Position numbers and translations under genes: made by a program. Below are positions 46,484 to 55,644 of a DNA stretch of 64,000 nucleotides, in pieces (position 1 is the stretch's first letter; each line of letters opens with the position of its first letter). Under the pieces are notes generated by a model that was not told the origin of the DNA, did no database searches, and was given only the letters and a program-made list of their open reading frames with translations. The DNA lies in the NCBI RefSeq assembly GCF_003590645.1, contig NZ_CP031834.1:4092501-4156500 (forward strand). Direction: 5' to 3'. Origin of the DNA: Mesorhizobium sp. DCY119. GTDB lineage: Bacteria; Pseudomonadota; Alphaproteobacteria; Rhizobiales; Rhizobiaceae.

Positions 46484-47917
46484 TCAGCCGTTGGACGCAA
46501 CCATGGTCGAGCGTCCGCCGCTCGGCACCACGACGAGCTGCTTGACCTTGCCCTTCTTGAAGGCGGTGAGGAAGCGTTCGTAGTCCTTGAAGGCGACGCA
46601 GCCATGCGATTCGGCCTGCCGGCCGCGCAGCAGGTAGCTGTGGGTCAGGAAACCGTCGCGGCCATATTTGTTCCTGCCGTCGACGGGCAGCATGCGGATA
46701 GCCTCGACGCCGTGGAAGCGGCTTTCGCGCATCTTGAGGTTATAGGTGTGCGGCGGGGTCGGGCCGTTCATCTTGACGTTCACATAGCGCGGATCGTCGG
46801 CCATCTTGCCGACGCCGGAATGGGCCTCGAGCACGCTGCCGTCGGGCATGTAGACCTTGGCTGCACTGATGTCGTAGACGGCGACGCCGCCGCCTGCCCT
46901 GGCTCCACCGCCGCCGAACAGATTCTGCAGCGCCCGGCCGAAGCCACCGCTTGTCGGCCTGTCGCCAGGATCGCTCGGCCGCGCATAAGCGAGCTTCTGC
47001 GGCTTAGGTGCTGCGCGTTCATCGGCCTTCTTCGGTTCGTCTGCCTTCTTCGGCTCATCGGCCTTGCGCACGGGCTGCTCGTCGGGCTTCGGTGCTGCCG
47101 GTTCATCGGCCTGCTGAACGCCGGGCTTTTCCGTCTCCGGGACGGGCTTGCGTGCCTGTTCGTAGCGCGGCCGAAGCTGCGGCAGGGGACCGTCGGACGG
47201 GGTGTTTTCATAGTCCGGCAGGGACGCGGCGTCTTCGCCGGTGTCGAGGTTCGGGTTTTGCGATGCCGCGAGGTCGTCCTCCAGCGGCGGGGCCAGCAAG
47301 GCCGACAGTGCGGCGTCGGCTGCTCCACCGGGGGACGGATCGGCATAGGCAAGCAAGGTCGGATGCTGTTCGGTCGCAGCGGGCAGCGTTGCGAACCGCT
47401 CCTGCGCGGGCGTACCGGCCTTTGCGACAGTGCTCTTTCCGACCGTGCGGGCCGACTTGCCGGAATTGGGGGCCTGGAAAAGGCTGGCGAGCTTCTTGGA
47501 CGTCAGCGCGGCATTCTTCACGACAGCGTCGAAGCGGGCTGCATTGGGGTTCGCGCCGGTGACGGCGGCGACATCGGGATGGCGGGCGGATTTCTTCGGG
47601 CCGGCAGCGATGCTCGCGGTCACGAAGGGCTGCGCCGTTGCAATGACCAGCCGCGGCGCCTTGCCGGTCTTGCCATGCTCCTGCGGCAGCCGCGCCTGCA
47701 ACGGCTCGACTCCGTAGAACTGCGGCTTGGGAAGGAGGCTGCCTGAGTTGGAGGCGAATGAGCTGCTCATCGCGACCATGCCGGCGACGGACCACACAGC
47801 CGCACCGGCAAAACCGATGCCAACGGAGGTGACCAGCAATGGACGCATCAGGCGGCGCCAGGAATGTGTACGAACGACCTTACTCACAAACGCGCGCCAA
47901 ACCGGCATATCCCGCAA
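46484..47917 (-). CDS. DUF2778 (Tlde1-like) protein with Pro/Ala-rich linker
   Basis: A 477-residue envelope protein. A single membrane segment lies near residues 25-50 (LLVTSVGIGFAGAAVWSVAGMVAMSS), then a long low-complexity region with ADEPKKADEPKKADE and PAAPKPDEQ repeats (residues about 200-310). The C-terminal domain (YDISAAKVYMPDGSVLEAHSG through ESHGCVAFKDYERFL) is DUF2778, related to Tlde1 L,D-carboxypeptidase/transpeptidase domains, with the SHGC cysteine present and THSYLLRG upstream. It likely works on peptidoglycan in the periplasm; a housekeeping rather than toxin role is my inference because no immunity gene is visible. Confidence 0.78.
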   Translation of the reverse strand: MRDMPVWRAFVSKVVRTHSWRRLMRPLLVTSVGIGFAGAAVWSVAGMVAMSSSFASNSGSLLPKPQFYGVEPLQARLPQEHGKTGKAPRLVIATAQPFVTASIAAGPKKSARHPDVAAVTGANPNAARFDAVVKNAALTSKKLASLFQAPNSGKSARTVGKSTVAKAGTPAQERFATLPAATEQHPTLLAYADPSPGGAADAALSALLAPPLEDDLAASQNPNLDTGEDAASLPDYENTPSDGPLPQLRPRYEQARKPVPETEKPGVQQADEPAAPKPDEQPVRKADEPKKADEPKKADERAAPKPQKLAYARPSDPGDRPTSGGFGRALQNLFGGGGARAGGGVAVYDISAAKVYMPDGSVLEAHSGVGKMADDPRYVNVKMNGPTPPHTYNLKMRESRFHGVEAIRMLPVDGRNKYGRDGFLTHSYLLRGRQAESHGCVAFKDYERFLTAFKKGKVKQLVVVPSGGRSTMVASNG

Positions 47918-48362
47918 ACGGTCTCAGGGTCGGCAAGCGACCGTAGTTGCGTGACTTCCAGAATGTCCCCATTTAGACCAAGTGATCGACTGAAGATGGG
48001 CAAATATGGTTAAATTTTGCTTTCCAGAAACCCAGAATATCTGAGATCCGGCATTTTCGACGCCTGAGCAGAGCTTTCAGCGTCACCAATTCAAAACCGA
48101 CAACAAACGTCAAACGGCACGAATGCCCTTTGACGGTAAGGCCCGTCAGGGCCGCTTGTAGGACATCGGTTGACGGTTGGTCAACCTCGGTCGCGAATTG
48201 TCCAGAGGGTGCAGGACCGATCGGGGATAGATCTGGCGGGTGGCCCAAACAGCAATAGATGAGATGCGGGCGCGCCGGAGCGATTTTTGCTTACATACGT
48301 CAAAGTTAATAGAGGGCTGTTCCAACAGCAGATATGTTGCAACGCTTCTGTGGAGCGTTGCC
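47918..48362. other. Gene-free stretch
   Basis: Upstream regions of the DUF2778 gene and of the small gene at 48,363. GGTTGA-N7-TCAACC at 48,168-48,186 is a modest inverted repeat. AT-rich DNA at 47,985-48,030 may hold a promoter. Nothing else stands out. Confidence 0.5.
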
Positions 48363-48593
48363 ATGACCAACTATCTTGTAAAACACTTGGGTTGCACGGG
48401 CATATACTCGCCGCAGGATCTGTCTACGCTGGACGCAGTCCTGCAGTCTGCCAAGCAGCATCTCCAGCTTACGGACCAGAGCGATATCAGCGACCTGGCC
48501 TACAAGGTGCTGACGCTGTTCGAGGTCGGCATCAAGAGCCCGGACCAGATTTTGAAATACGTCATCTCCATCGACCCGTTCAAAACAAAATAG
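48363..48593 (+). CDS. Conserved-looking small protein, function unknown
   Basis: A 76-residue protein from MTNYLVKHLGCTGIYSPQDLSTLDAVLQSAKQHLQL ending SIDPFKTK. It is soluble, predicted mostly helical, without signal peptide or known motif. The reading frame extends 40 codons upstream, but the internal ATG follows the GTGGAGCG sequence and gives a compact product. I do not recognise the family; coding is supported only by codon use and composition. Confidence 0.5.
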   Translation: MTNYLVKHLGCTGIYSPQDLSTLDAVLQSAKQHLQLTDQSDISDLAYKVLTLFEVGIKSPDQILKYVISIDPFKTK

Positions 48594-48692
48594 TCGTGCG
48601 GGCCGGATTACGGTGATGCCTGGCATCACCGCACGGCAATTCGACCTGCCGCACCAGCAAGCGCGACAGGGCGAGATGCCTGGATGGGTGGC

Positions 48693-48884
48693 CTATTGGG
48701 CCTTGGTTTCCTGCTGCTTGACGGTCTGCGGAACCGTGGCCGTCGAGGTGTCGGCCGTTGATACACTCGCCACTTTGGTTTCGGTGTCTATCGAAGCATT
48801 TACCTTCGAATGACCCATGCATTCTGCGGATGCGGCCGATACCGTCAGGCCGATCGCGGCGGCAAGCACGAGAATTGTCTTCAT
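48693..48884 (-). CDS. Small secreted protein, function unknown
   Basis: A 63-residue product from MKTILVLAAAIGLTVSAASAECMGHSK. The first 19-20 residues are a clear Sec signal peptide (cleavage after ASA), preceded by GAAGGAGACAG. The mature part of about 43 residues is Thr/Ser/Val-rich (ETKVASVSTADTSTATVPQ) with one cysteine in ECMGH. No family is recognised. Confidence 0.6.
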   Translation of the reverse strand: MKTILVLAAAIGLTVSAASAECMGHSKVNASIDTETKVASVSTADTSTATVPQTVKQQETKAQ

Positions 48885-48979
48885 CGTCTGTCTCCTTCGC
48901 TGCATTGGTACAGGCAAAGGCTAACAGCGGCAGCGCCGCCGGCAAAATCACGCTTTGTTGTGGTGGGATCTGAGTGGTT

Positions 48980-49897
48980 TCAGGAGGTGAGGCCCTGGTT
49001 TGCCGATGCCTTGATGAAATCGATGAACGCACGCAGCGGTGCCGGCACGAGGCGGCGTCCGGGGTAGTAGAGGAACGGCCCCGAAAAGCGCTGCCACCAT
49101 GGTTCCAGCACGGGTTCGAGGACGCCGCTGTCAAAATACGGGCGCAGCCAATCCTCGAAGAGGCTTACGATGCCGGTGCCGGCGATCGCCGCGTCGACGG
49201 CGAGGTCGGTGGACCCGCCCAGCCTTACGATCAAGGGGCCGCTGGGATCGACGCGCACCACCTCTCCGTCGCGCTCGAACTCCCAGGGTGGCATCGAGCC
49301 GCTTGAAAAGCGGCCGCGCAGGCAGGCATGGCCGAGCAGATCGCGCGGGTGTTCGGGCCGGCCATGGCGATCGAGATAGGCCGGAGACGCGGCGGTGGCG
49401 AAGCGCTGGAAACGCGGCCCGATCGGCACGGCGATCATGTCCTGCTCCAGCCGCTCGTCGTAGCGGATGCCGGCGTCGCACCCGGCTGCGATCACGTCGA
49501 CGAAGCTTTCCTCGGTGATCACCTCCAGCACGATGTCGGGATAGGCGGCGAGAAACGCCGGCACGATTTGCGGCAGCACCAGCCGTGCCGCGCTGACCGG
49601 CACATTGAGCCGCAGCGAGCCCGCCGGATTGTCGCGAAAGCTGTTCACCACATCGAGCGCTGCCTCCATCTCGGCCAGCGCGGGGCCGAGGCGCGCAAGC
49701 AGTCCCTCGCCGGCTTCGGTCGGAACGACGCTGCGCGTCGTGCGGTTGAGCAGCCTGACGCCCAGTTGCGCCTCGAGGCGCCGAACCGCCTCGCTCAGGC
49801 TCGAGGCGCTGCCGCCGCTGAGGCGGGCAGCATCGCGAAAGCCCTTGGCGCGCGCCACCGCCACGAAGGCGTTCAAGTCACCGAGGTCGGTTTTCAT
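48980..49897 (-). CDS. LysR family regulator
   Basis: A 305-residue LysR protein. The wHTH is LNAFVAVARAKGFRDAARLSGGSASSLSEAVRRLEAQLGVRLLNRTTRSVVPTEAG, and the effector domain is of normal length (GSLRLNVPVSAARLVLPQIVPAFLAAYPDI onwards). It is divergent from an aldo/keto reductase gene, 95 bases apart, the usual arrangement for a LysR activator and its target. The inducer is unknown. Confidence 0.9.
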   Translation of the reverse strand: MKTDLGDLNAFVAVARAKGFRDAARLSGGSASSLSEAVRRLEAQLGVRLLNRTTRSVVPTEAGEGLLARLGPALAEMEAALDVVNSFRDNPAGSLRLNVPVSAARLVLPQIVPAFLAAYPDIVLEVITEESFVDVIAAGCDAGIRYDERLEQDMIAVPIGPRFQRFATAASPAYLDRHGRPEHPRDLLGHACLRGRFSSGSMPPWEFERDGEVVRVDPSGPLIVRLGGSTDLAVDAAIAGTGIVSLFEDWLRPYFDSGVLEPVLEPWWQRFSGPFLYYPGRRLVPAPLRAFIDFIKASANQGLTS

Positions 49898-49992
49898 TGT
49901 TCGTAATCCCGCACAGCCTGTGCCGATTGTAGCCCATTATCATGAATATGGTCATCGCCTAAATACGGGGTCAGATCAAAAGGAAAGAGATC

Positions 49993-50868
49993 GTGACCAG
50001 CATCGAACAGTCAGGCACTTTCACCCTGGGGAACCGCACCGTGAAGCGGCTAGGCTATGGCGCCATGCAGCTTGCAGGCCCCGGCGTGTTCGGCCCGCCG
50101 AAGGATCATGACGCTGCGCTGGCCGTGCTGCGCGCGGCCGTGGCAGCCGGTGTGAATCACATCGACACCAGCGACTTCTACGGCCCGCATGTCACCAACC
50201 GGATCATCCGCGAGGCGCTGCATCCCTATGCCGACGATCTCGTCATCGTCACCAAGATCGGCGCGCGGCGCGGCGCGGATGGATCATGGCTTCCGGCGTT
50301 TTCGCCTGAAGAACTGACCCAGGCCGTGCATGACAATCTGCGCAATCTCGGGCTCGAGGCGATGGATGTGGTCAATCTCCGCATCATGTTCGACACGCAC
50401 GGCCCCGCCGAAGGGTCGATCGAGGCGCCGCTTTCCGCTCTGGCCGAGCTTCAGCAGAAGGGCCTTGTCCGTCACATCGGGCTGAGCAATGTCACGCCGA
50501 CGCAGATCGCGGAAGGACGCGGGATTGCCGAGATCGTCTGCGTGCAGAACCAGTACAATCTGGCGCATCGCGCCGACGACGCCCTGATCGACGATCTCGC
50601 CCGCGACGGCATCGCCTATGTGCCGTTCTTTCCGCTCGGCGGATTCAACCCGCTGCAGTCGTCAACCTTGAACGATGTCGCCAAGCGCCTCGGCGCGACG
50701 CCCATGCAGGTCGCGCTAGCCTGGCTGCTGCGCCGCGCGCCCAACATACTGCTGATCCCGGGCACCTCGTCGGTCAGGCATCTGCAGGAAAATCTCGCCG
50801 CGGGTGGGTTGGTGCTGAGTCATGATGTGGTGGCGGAGCTGGATGCTGTGGCCAGGATCGCCGCGTGA
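49993..50868 (+). CDS. Aldo/keto reductase, pyridoxal reductase-like group
   Basis: A 291-residue aldo/keto reductase. Asp and Tyr of the tetrad are in HIDTSDFYGPHVTNRI and Lys in VIVTKIGARRG, but the strand that normally ends in the catalytic His reads DVVNLRIMFD, so the His is not in its usual place. I recall this pattern in pyridoxine/pyridoxal reductase-like members. The phosphate-binding end is ILLIPGTSSVRHLQENLAAG. Divergent LysR gene suggests control. A 110-base piece of this gene is repeated at 51,762-51,874. Confidence 0.87.
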   Translation: MTSIEQSGTFTLGNRTVKRLGYGAMQLAGPGVFGPPKDHDAALAVLRAAVAAGVNHIDTSDFYGPHVTNRIIREALHPYADDLVIVTKIGARRGADGSWLPAFSPEELTQAVHDNLRNLGLEAMDVVNLRIMFDTHGPAEGSIEAPLSALAELQQKGLVRHIGLSNVTPTQIAEGRGIAEIVCVQNQYNLAHRADDALIDDLARDGIAYVPFFPLGGFNPLQSSTLNDVAKRLGATPMQVALAWLLRRAPNILLIPGTSSVRHLQENLAAGGLVLSHDVVAELDAVARIAA

Positions 50869-51148
50869 CGGCACACAGGACTGTTGTCGCATTCCGACAT
50901 CAGCACAAGCTCACGTAACGCCAGCGATCATTCGGGGCGATCCCAGGCCCTGTGGCATGAAAAGCTTTCCAATGCGACGATTCCGTGGGTTGAACGGATC
51001 GCCGCACTGGAGAGCTTGCCCGACAGAGGTCGCGTTTCTAAAAGGGGCCCTGCAAGGCAAGCGAACATTTTAAGGCGAGCCCGTCCGGCTAATGTTGGGG
51101 CGTCTTAAGTGTCGTTAATTCGGCATACGCCCAATATAGGATGATTTT

Positions 51149-51685
51149 ATGAATCAAGAGCTCTTTGTAGCAAAACCAAATAAGGTGAAATTGCTGCTCT
51201 CAACAATATTTCTCCTTACGATATCTGCTATTGCGATTTACTATCTCCATAGAGGGCCAGACCAAAGCAGTCTGCGAATCGTGCTCCGGGAAGGTTATTT
51301 ATTTTATCCTATATTTGGATTTGGGCTTTTGATTTTTCTAGCGCTCTCGGTTGGAGGCCTCTATCGGCTCCTCTCGGGTGCAAAAGGTCTGATAGTCAAT
51401 CATGACGGCATCAACTTAAATGGTTCATTGCTGGTGAAATGGAACGATATAGCTGCTTTGGAGCATTATGAGGATTTCACGTCCTCGCATCTGACGGGAT
51501 ACAAAATTATCCTCAAAGATCCGGAAGGTTACTTATCCGCGCACAAACAACATCCGCTGTACAAAAGGATGGTGTCCAATCAGAAAACCATATCGACGCC
51601 CGTGGCGGTTTATACGAACAGTCTGAACATGGATCACGACAGATTTAATTCCGTTGTAGGTCACTTTCTTCGCAAAAATGCCTGA
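51149..51685 (+). CDS. STM3941-like membrane protein
   Basis: A 178-residue protein with two membrane segments (KLLLSTIFLLTISAIAIYYL and LFYPIFGFGLLIFLALSVGGLY) and a PH-like cytoplasmic portion (GLIVNHDGINLNGSLLVKWNDIAALEHYEDF). This layout matches the STM3941 family of unknown function. The gene is clearly AT-richer than its surroundings, and its codon use differs (many ATA, TTA, AAA), suggesting recent acquisition. A duplicated aldo/keto reductase fragment follows at once. Confidence 0.72.
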   Translation: MNQELFVAKPNKVKLLLSTIFLLTISAIAIYYLHRGPDQSSLRIVLREGYLFYPIFGFGLLIFLALSVGGLYRLLSGAKGLIVNHDGINLNGSLLVKWNDIAALEHYEDFTSSHLTGYKIILKDPEGYLSAHKQHPLYKRMVSNQKTISTPVAVYTNSLNMDHDRFNSVVGHFLRKNA

Positions 51686-51761
51686 ACCGGTCAGTTGGAA
51701 CGCGTCGGGCTTTGCCGACGGAAAATCGGCGGTGGCTGCCTTCGCGTTGTCACCAAGTGGG

Positions 51762-51874
51762 CCACATCGGGCTGAGCAACCTCACACCGGAGCAGATCGC
51801 GTAAGGACGCCGGATTGCCGAGATCGTCTGCGTGCAGAACCAGTACAATCTGGCGCATCGCGCCGACGACGCCC
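51762..51874 (+). pseudogene. Duplicated fragment of the aldo/keto reductase gene
   Basis: The 113 bases repeat 50,476-50,587 of the neighbouring reductase gene: cacatcgggctgagcaa ... gagatcgtctgcgtgcagaa ... catcgcgccgacgacgccc, with a few substitutions and a premature stop (GCGTAAGG for GCGGAAGG). No start or cofactor site is included. It marks a partial duplication flanking the AT-rich STM3941-like gene. The following 150 bases, to the LprI gene, hold nothing I recognise. Confidence 0.8.
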
Positions 51875-52031
51875 GTGCAACGGCCCGCATCATTTGGTTG
51901 GTGCCGCTGGTTTCCGGTTCTTCACCGCCGATGATGTGAGGCTGGATGGCGGGTGGACGAAGTTCCCGATCCTGCCAGAGACCAAATGGATTTTCAGCAG
52001 CGTAGGGAAGTGGTCATCCCGCCCTTTTCGG

Positions 52032-52391
52032 CTATTCCGAAGGCACCGGGCAAGAGAGGTCGCCTTCCTGACAATTCAGATAGGCTTTCAATTGCCTGGT
52101 GCGATCCTTGGTCAGTTCAGCCTGACATGCAGCGACAACCATCGGCGCAGCAGAGCCGCCATCATCGCCGCTGGATTGGAAAGTGCATTCGGCATTGCGG
52201 AATGCAATCCACGCTCTTTGCGCCTTGACAAAACGCGCCTTTCCATCGGCGTCGTCAGCAATTCTCGTTTGAATTTTCTTGAAAGTCTGGTTCAGCGCCT
52301 GATCGGCTTTTTTGAAGTCCGAGGATGGGTCAGCAAGCGCTGCGGTGATGGAAAACGACAGCGTAGCAATGGCGGCAAGCAGAAAACGCAT
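52032..52391 (-). CDS. LprI-like lysozyme inhibitor family protein
   Basis: A 119-residue secreted protein. Signal peptide MRFLLAAIATLSFSITAALA is followed by DPSSDFKKADQALNQTFKKIQTRI, the helical LprI/DUF1311 pattern with QRAWIAFRNAECTFQSS and VVAACQAELTKDRTRQLKAYL. The cysteines in NAEC, VAAC, LNCQ and LSC suggest disulfides. Family members inhibit lysozyme or are of unknown function. Normal length. Confidence 0.85.
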   Translation of the reverse strand: MRFLLAAIATLSFSITAALADPSSDFKKADQALNQTFKKIQTRIADDADGKARFVKAQRAWIAFRNAECTFQSSGDDGGSAAPMVVAACQAELTKDRTRQLKAYLNCQEGDLSCPVPSE

Positions 52392-52661
52392 AGTTGTATT
52401 CCCCCAAGGTAAAGCACTTATAGGTAATCACGCGTGAAGGCTGTCGGCAAGCATTGGCAAGCCATAAGGTAAGCGAAACGTTGATCATCCCAGCAGTGCT
52501 TTGGTACCCTGGTTCGCAGCTTCTATCGAAGCGGCTTCAAAGGCCCTAAAGCGCGTCTCGTTGTCGTTGATCCTGCTACTGTCCCCGCGTGTTTCAGTGA
52601 CCGGAAATCACACATGGCGCTGACCGACAGGCAGCAGCGCCCCGTCGCCGGGCCTCAAACC

Positions 52662-53579
52662 CTACTCCGCAGCGATCTTGCCCTCTGTCGCATAGGTGCT
52701 CTGATACAGCGCGCGCTGGCGGTTCAGGGCCACCATGGTGTTGCGCAGTAGGATCGCGACCGTCACCGGGCCGACGCCGCCCGGCACCGGCGTGATCCAG
52801 GAGGCCACGTCCTTGACGCTGTCGGTGTCGACATCGCCGACGATGCGGGTCGAGCCGTCGGGCGCGGTTTCGGCGTTGATGCCGATGTCGATAACGGCGG
52901 CGCCCGGCTTCACCATGTCGCCCTTGATCAGGCGCGGCTTGCCGACCGCGACGAACAGCGCGTCGGCACGGCGCGTATGGGCGGCCACAGAGCGTGTCAT
53001 GTGGTGGCACACGGTCACGGTTGCGCCCTCGCTCATCAGCAGGAAGGCGATCGGCTTGCCGACGATTTCGGAATGGCCGACGACGACCACTTCGAGGCCC
53101 TTCAGGTCGAGCCCGGTGGCTTTCAGCATTTCCACCGAGGCGGCCGCCGTGCAGGGCGCCAGCTCGATCTCATTGTAGACGATGTTGCCGATCGAGGCCG
53201 GGTGCATGCCCTCGACATCCTTCAGCGGGTGCACCGCCGCCTGGATCGCCTTGATCGGGATATGCGCCGGCACCGGCCGCTGGATGATGATGCCGGTGAC
53301 GCGCGGGTCGGCATTCATGCCGTGGATGGCTGCTTCCAGCTCGGCTGCCGTCGTTTCCTGCGGAAAGCGGCGCTCCTCGAAATCGATGCCGCCGAGTTCG
53401 GCCTTGGCACGCTGGTTGCGCACATAGACGTCGACGGCCGCCACGTCGCCGACGGTGATCGAAACGAGGCGGGGCGGAAAACCTTCTTCGACAGCCTTGT
53501 CGGCTGCCGCGCGCACTTGCGCGATGATGCGGGCTGCGACGGGCGCGCCCTTCAGATAGCGTGTGTCGTCGAGAGGCAT
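52662..53579 (-). CDS. folD: Methylenetetrahydrofolate dehydrogenase / cyclohydrolase
   Basis: Bifunctional enzyme of 305 residues converting 5,10-methylene-THF to 10-formyl-THF with NADP+. Motifs: VDVYVRNQRAKAELGGIDF with the catalytic Tyr and Lys, GIIIQRPVPAHI, the NADP loop VVVGHSEIVGKPIAFLL, and the C-terminal PGGVGPVTVAILLRNTM. One-carbon metabolism; cytoplasmic. It stands alone here, with hairpin DNA upstream. Confidence 0.95.
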   Translation of the reverse strand: MPLDDTRYLKGAPVAARIIAQVRAAADKAVEEGFPPRLVSITVGDVAAVDVYVRNQRAKAELGGIDFEERRFPQETTAAELEAAIHGMNADPRVTGIIIQRPVPAHIPIKAIQAAVHPLKDVEGMHPASIGNIVYNEIELAPCTAAASVEMLKATGLDLKGLEVVVVGHSEIVGKPIAFLLMSEGATVTVCHHMTRSVAAHTRRADALFVAVGKPRLIKGDMVKPGAAVIDIGINAETAPDGSTRIVGDVDTDSVKDVASWITPVPGGVGPVTVAILLRNTMVALNRQRALYQSTYATEGKIAAE

Positions 53580-53969
53580 TTTTTAGCTTCCTTCGGCGGA
53601 CAGGATGGCCGGCAATCCGTTGCCGGACTTCATATGGAATGCTGTCTGGAACTTCCCACCATCAAGAATAATATTTTCACAAAAGGAAAGTCCAGAGCGA
53701 TTTCGCTCTCACTGCCGCCTATAGCCGATTTCGGCCCGCTTGGCAGTGCGACAAAACGAAAGGGCAGGAGCTGGTTTATTGGAAATGTCGTGCAGGCGTT
53801 GCCGCAATCGCGTCAGGCTATCGCCATTTCGCGGCTGCCTTGTTTTTACGGCTGACTGCGTCTCTCAAAGCGAAAGGGCAGCACGATCCCCATCATGCTG
53901 CCCTTGCTGCGGCGGCGAAAACCGCCGCTTCCGGACCGTCCCCCGGAAATAATCGAATCGGGTCGGCCG
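53580..53969. other. Gene-free stretch
   Basis: About 390 bases between folD and the L,D-transpeptidase gene. It contains an AT-rich patch (53,660-53,700) that could hold the folD promoter and one clear hairpin (53,874-53,905). No gene is evident. Confidence 0.55.
53874..53905. terminator. Hairpin after the L,D-transpeptidase gene
   Basis: AAGGGCAGCA and TGCTGCCCTT form a perfect 10-base stem with a 12-base loop, about 65 bases beyond the stop of the transpeptidase gene on the minus strand. The T-tract is weak, so termination strength is uncertain. Confidence 0.5.
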
Positions 53970-54785
53970 CTACATTACCACGACCTGCGTGCCGATTTTC
54001 ACGCGATCATAGAGGTCGACGACATCCTCGTTGCGCATGCGGATGCAGCCGGAAGACACCGCACCGCCGATCGTCCAGGGCTGGTTGGTGCCGTGGATGC
54101 GGTAGAGCGTCGAGCCGAGATACATGGCGCGCGCGCCGAGCGGGTTTTCCGGCCCACCCGCCATATGGACGGGCAGCACGCGGCCCTTGGCGCGCTCGCG
54201 CACGATCATCTCCGCCGGCGGCCGCCAGTCCGGCCATTCGCGCTTGGCGGTGACCTTGTGGGTGCCGGCCCATTCGAAGCCCGGCTTGCCTGTGCCGACG
54301 CCATAGCGCCGTGCCTCGCCATTGGCTTGTACGAGGAAGAGGAAATTCTGCTTGGTATCGATGATGATCGTGCCCGGCTTGTGCGGGCCGTCATAGGAAA
54401 CCTGCTGCGGCAGATACATCGGGTCGATCTGCCGGCGCACCTCGCGCTTGGCCGGTGCCGGCGCGACGATGCCCGCGGTGCGCTGCGCGTCCGGCTGCGG
54501 CTGCTGGCGCCGCTGTGCCGGGGCATAGCGCTGGTCGAAGCGCGGCTCGACCGCATAGGGCTGGACCTGCACCCCGGCCGGGATTTGCTGCCGCACCTGG
54601 CGCACCTGCCGGCGCACCACCTTGCCCGGCTGCTGGCCGAGCTGCATCACCCAAGGGGCGGAAAGATCGGGGCTTACCACCACCGGCGGGCGTTCTGCGT
54701 AGCGGTCGTTGGCGAAGGCTGCTGACGCCATGCTGACAGCAAGGGCCGTGGCCCCCAGTAGAAAAAGATGTTTCATCGGACGCAC
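53970..54785 (-). CDS. L,D-transpeptidase (YkuD domain)
   Basis: A 271-residue periplasmic peptidoglycan cross-linking enzyme. The signal peptide (MRPMKHLFLLGATALAVSMASAAFA) is followed by a basic, Gln/Pro-rich linker (residues about 60-120) and the YkuD domain with IHGTNQPWTIGGAVSSGCIRMRNEDVVDLYD, which carries the catalytic His and Cys of HGT...SSGCIRM. The end, RVKIGTQVVVM, is normal. It may form 3-3 cross-links or attach proteins. Confidence 0.92.
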   Translation of the reverse strand: MRPMKHLFLLGATALAVSMASAAFANDRYAERPPVVVSPDLSAPWVMQLGQQPGKVVRRQVRQVRQQIPAGVQVQPYAVEPRFDQRYAPAQRRQQPQPDAQRTAGIVAPAPAKREVRRQIDPMYLPQQVSYDGPHKPGTIIIDTKQNFLFLVQANGEARRYGVGTGKPGFEWAGTHKVTAKREWPDWRPPAEMIVRERAKGRVLPVHMAGGPENPLGARAMYLGSTLYRIHGTNQPWTIGGAVSSGCIRMRNEDVVDLYDRVKIGTQVVVM

Positions 54786-54972
54786 TCTCGAACTCGATCG
54801 TCATCAACAGGCGGGGATTGCACCCCCTCCGTGTGCGATGTTGTCCGCCAGTGGCAACCGAAACGTGAATCGGAATGCGCAAAAAGCCAAACCGCGTTTA
54901 AACCTTTTGGTGTGGTTACCGCCCGGTTCAGGAATCTGGTAAAGGCCGGGTAAAAATGGAAAGTATTAGGAA

Positions 54973-55611
54973 ATGGAAACAGTAAAAACCGGTCTGGTCG
55001 AAGGCGAAGACGGCGTCACGCGCTGCGCCTGGCATGGCAATCTGCCGGATTACCAGCACTACCATGACCACGAATGGGGCCGCCCCGTGGCCGACGACCG
55101 GCGGCTGTTCGAAAAGATCTGCCTTGAAGGTTTCCAGTCCGGCCTGTCGTGGCTGACCATTCTGCGCAAGCGCGAGGCGTTCCGCGAGGGTTTTGCCAAT
55201 TTCGAGTATGAGCGCGTTGCCGAATTCACCGACGCAGATGTCGAGCGCCTGCTGGGCAATGCCGGCATCGTGCGCCACCGGGGCAAGATCGTCTCGACCA
55301 TCAACAATGCCAAGCGCGCCCGCGAACTGGCAGCGGAGGCGGGCTCGCTCGCCGCCTGGTTCTGGAAGTTCGAGCCCGGCGCCGACGAGCGCCCCGCCAA
55401 AGTCGACTATGCCTCGCTGATCGCCAACCCGACCACGCCGACCTCCACCCGCATCTCCAAGGAATTGAAGAAGCGCGGCTGGAGTTTCGTCGGCCCGACC
55501 ACGGTCTACGCCTTCATGCAGGCGATGGGGCTGGTCAACGACCATATTGAAGGCTGCGTCTGCCGCGCCGAGATCGAAAGCGAGCGCGCTGCCTTCAAGC
55601 GGCCGACATAA
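54973..55611 (+). CDS. tag: DNA-3-methyladenine glycosylase I
   Basis: Base-excision repair enzyme of 212 residues removing 3-methyladenine. RCAWHGNLPDYQHYHDHEWGRPVADDRRLFEKICLEGFQSGLSWLTIL is the family signature with the catalytic Glu and Trp pocket; the zinc ligands of Tag are represented by CAWH near the start and HIEGCVCR at the end. DAEVERLLGNAGIVRHRGKI is the HhH-type region. Normal length. Confidence 0.94.
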   Translation: METVKTGLVEGEDGVTRCAWHGNLPDYQHYHDHEWGRPVADDRRLFEKICLEGFQSGLSWLTILRKREAFREGFANFEYERVAEFTDADVERLLGNAGIVRHRGKIVSTINNAKRARELAAEAGSLAAWFWKFEPGADERPAKVDYASLIANPTTPTSTRISKELKKRGWSFVGPTTVYAFMQAMGLVNDHIEGCVCRAEIESERAAFKRPT

Positions 55612-55644
55612 AACTTCGGTGTTGCCTTATTTCACTAGTCGCTG

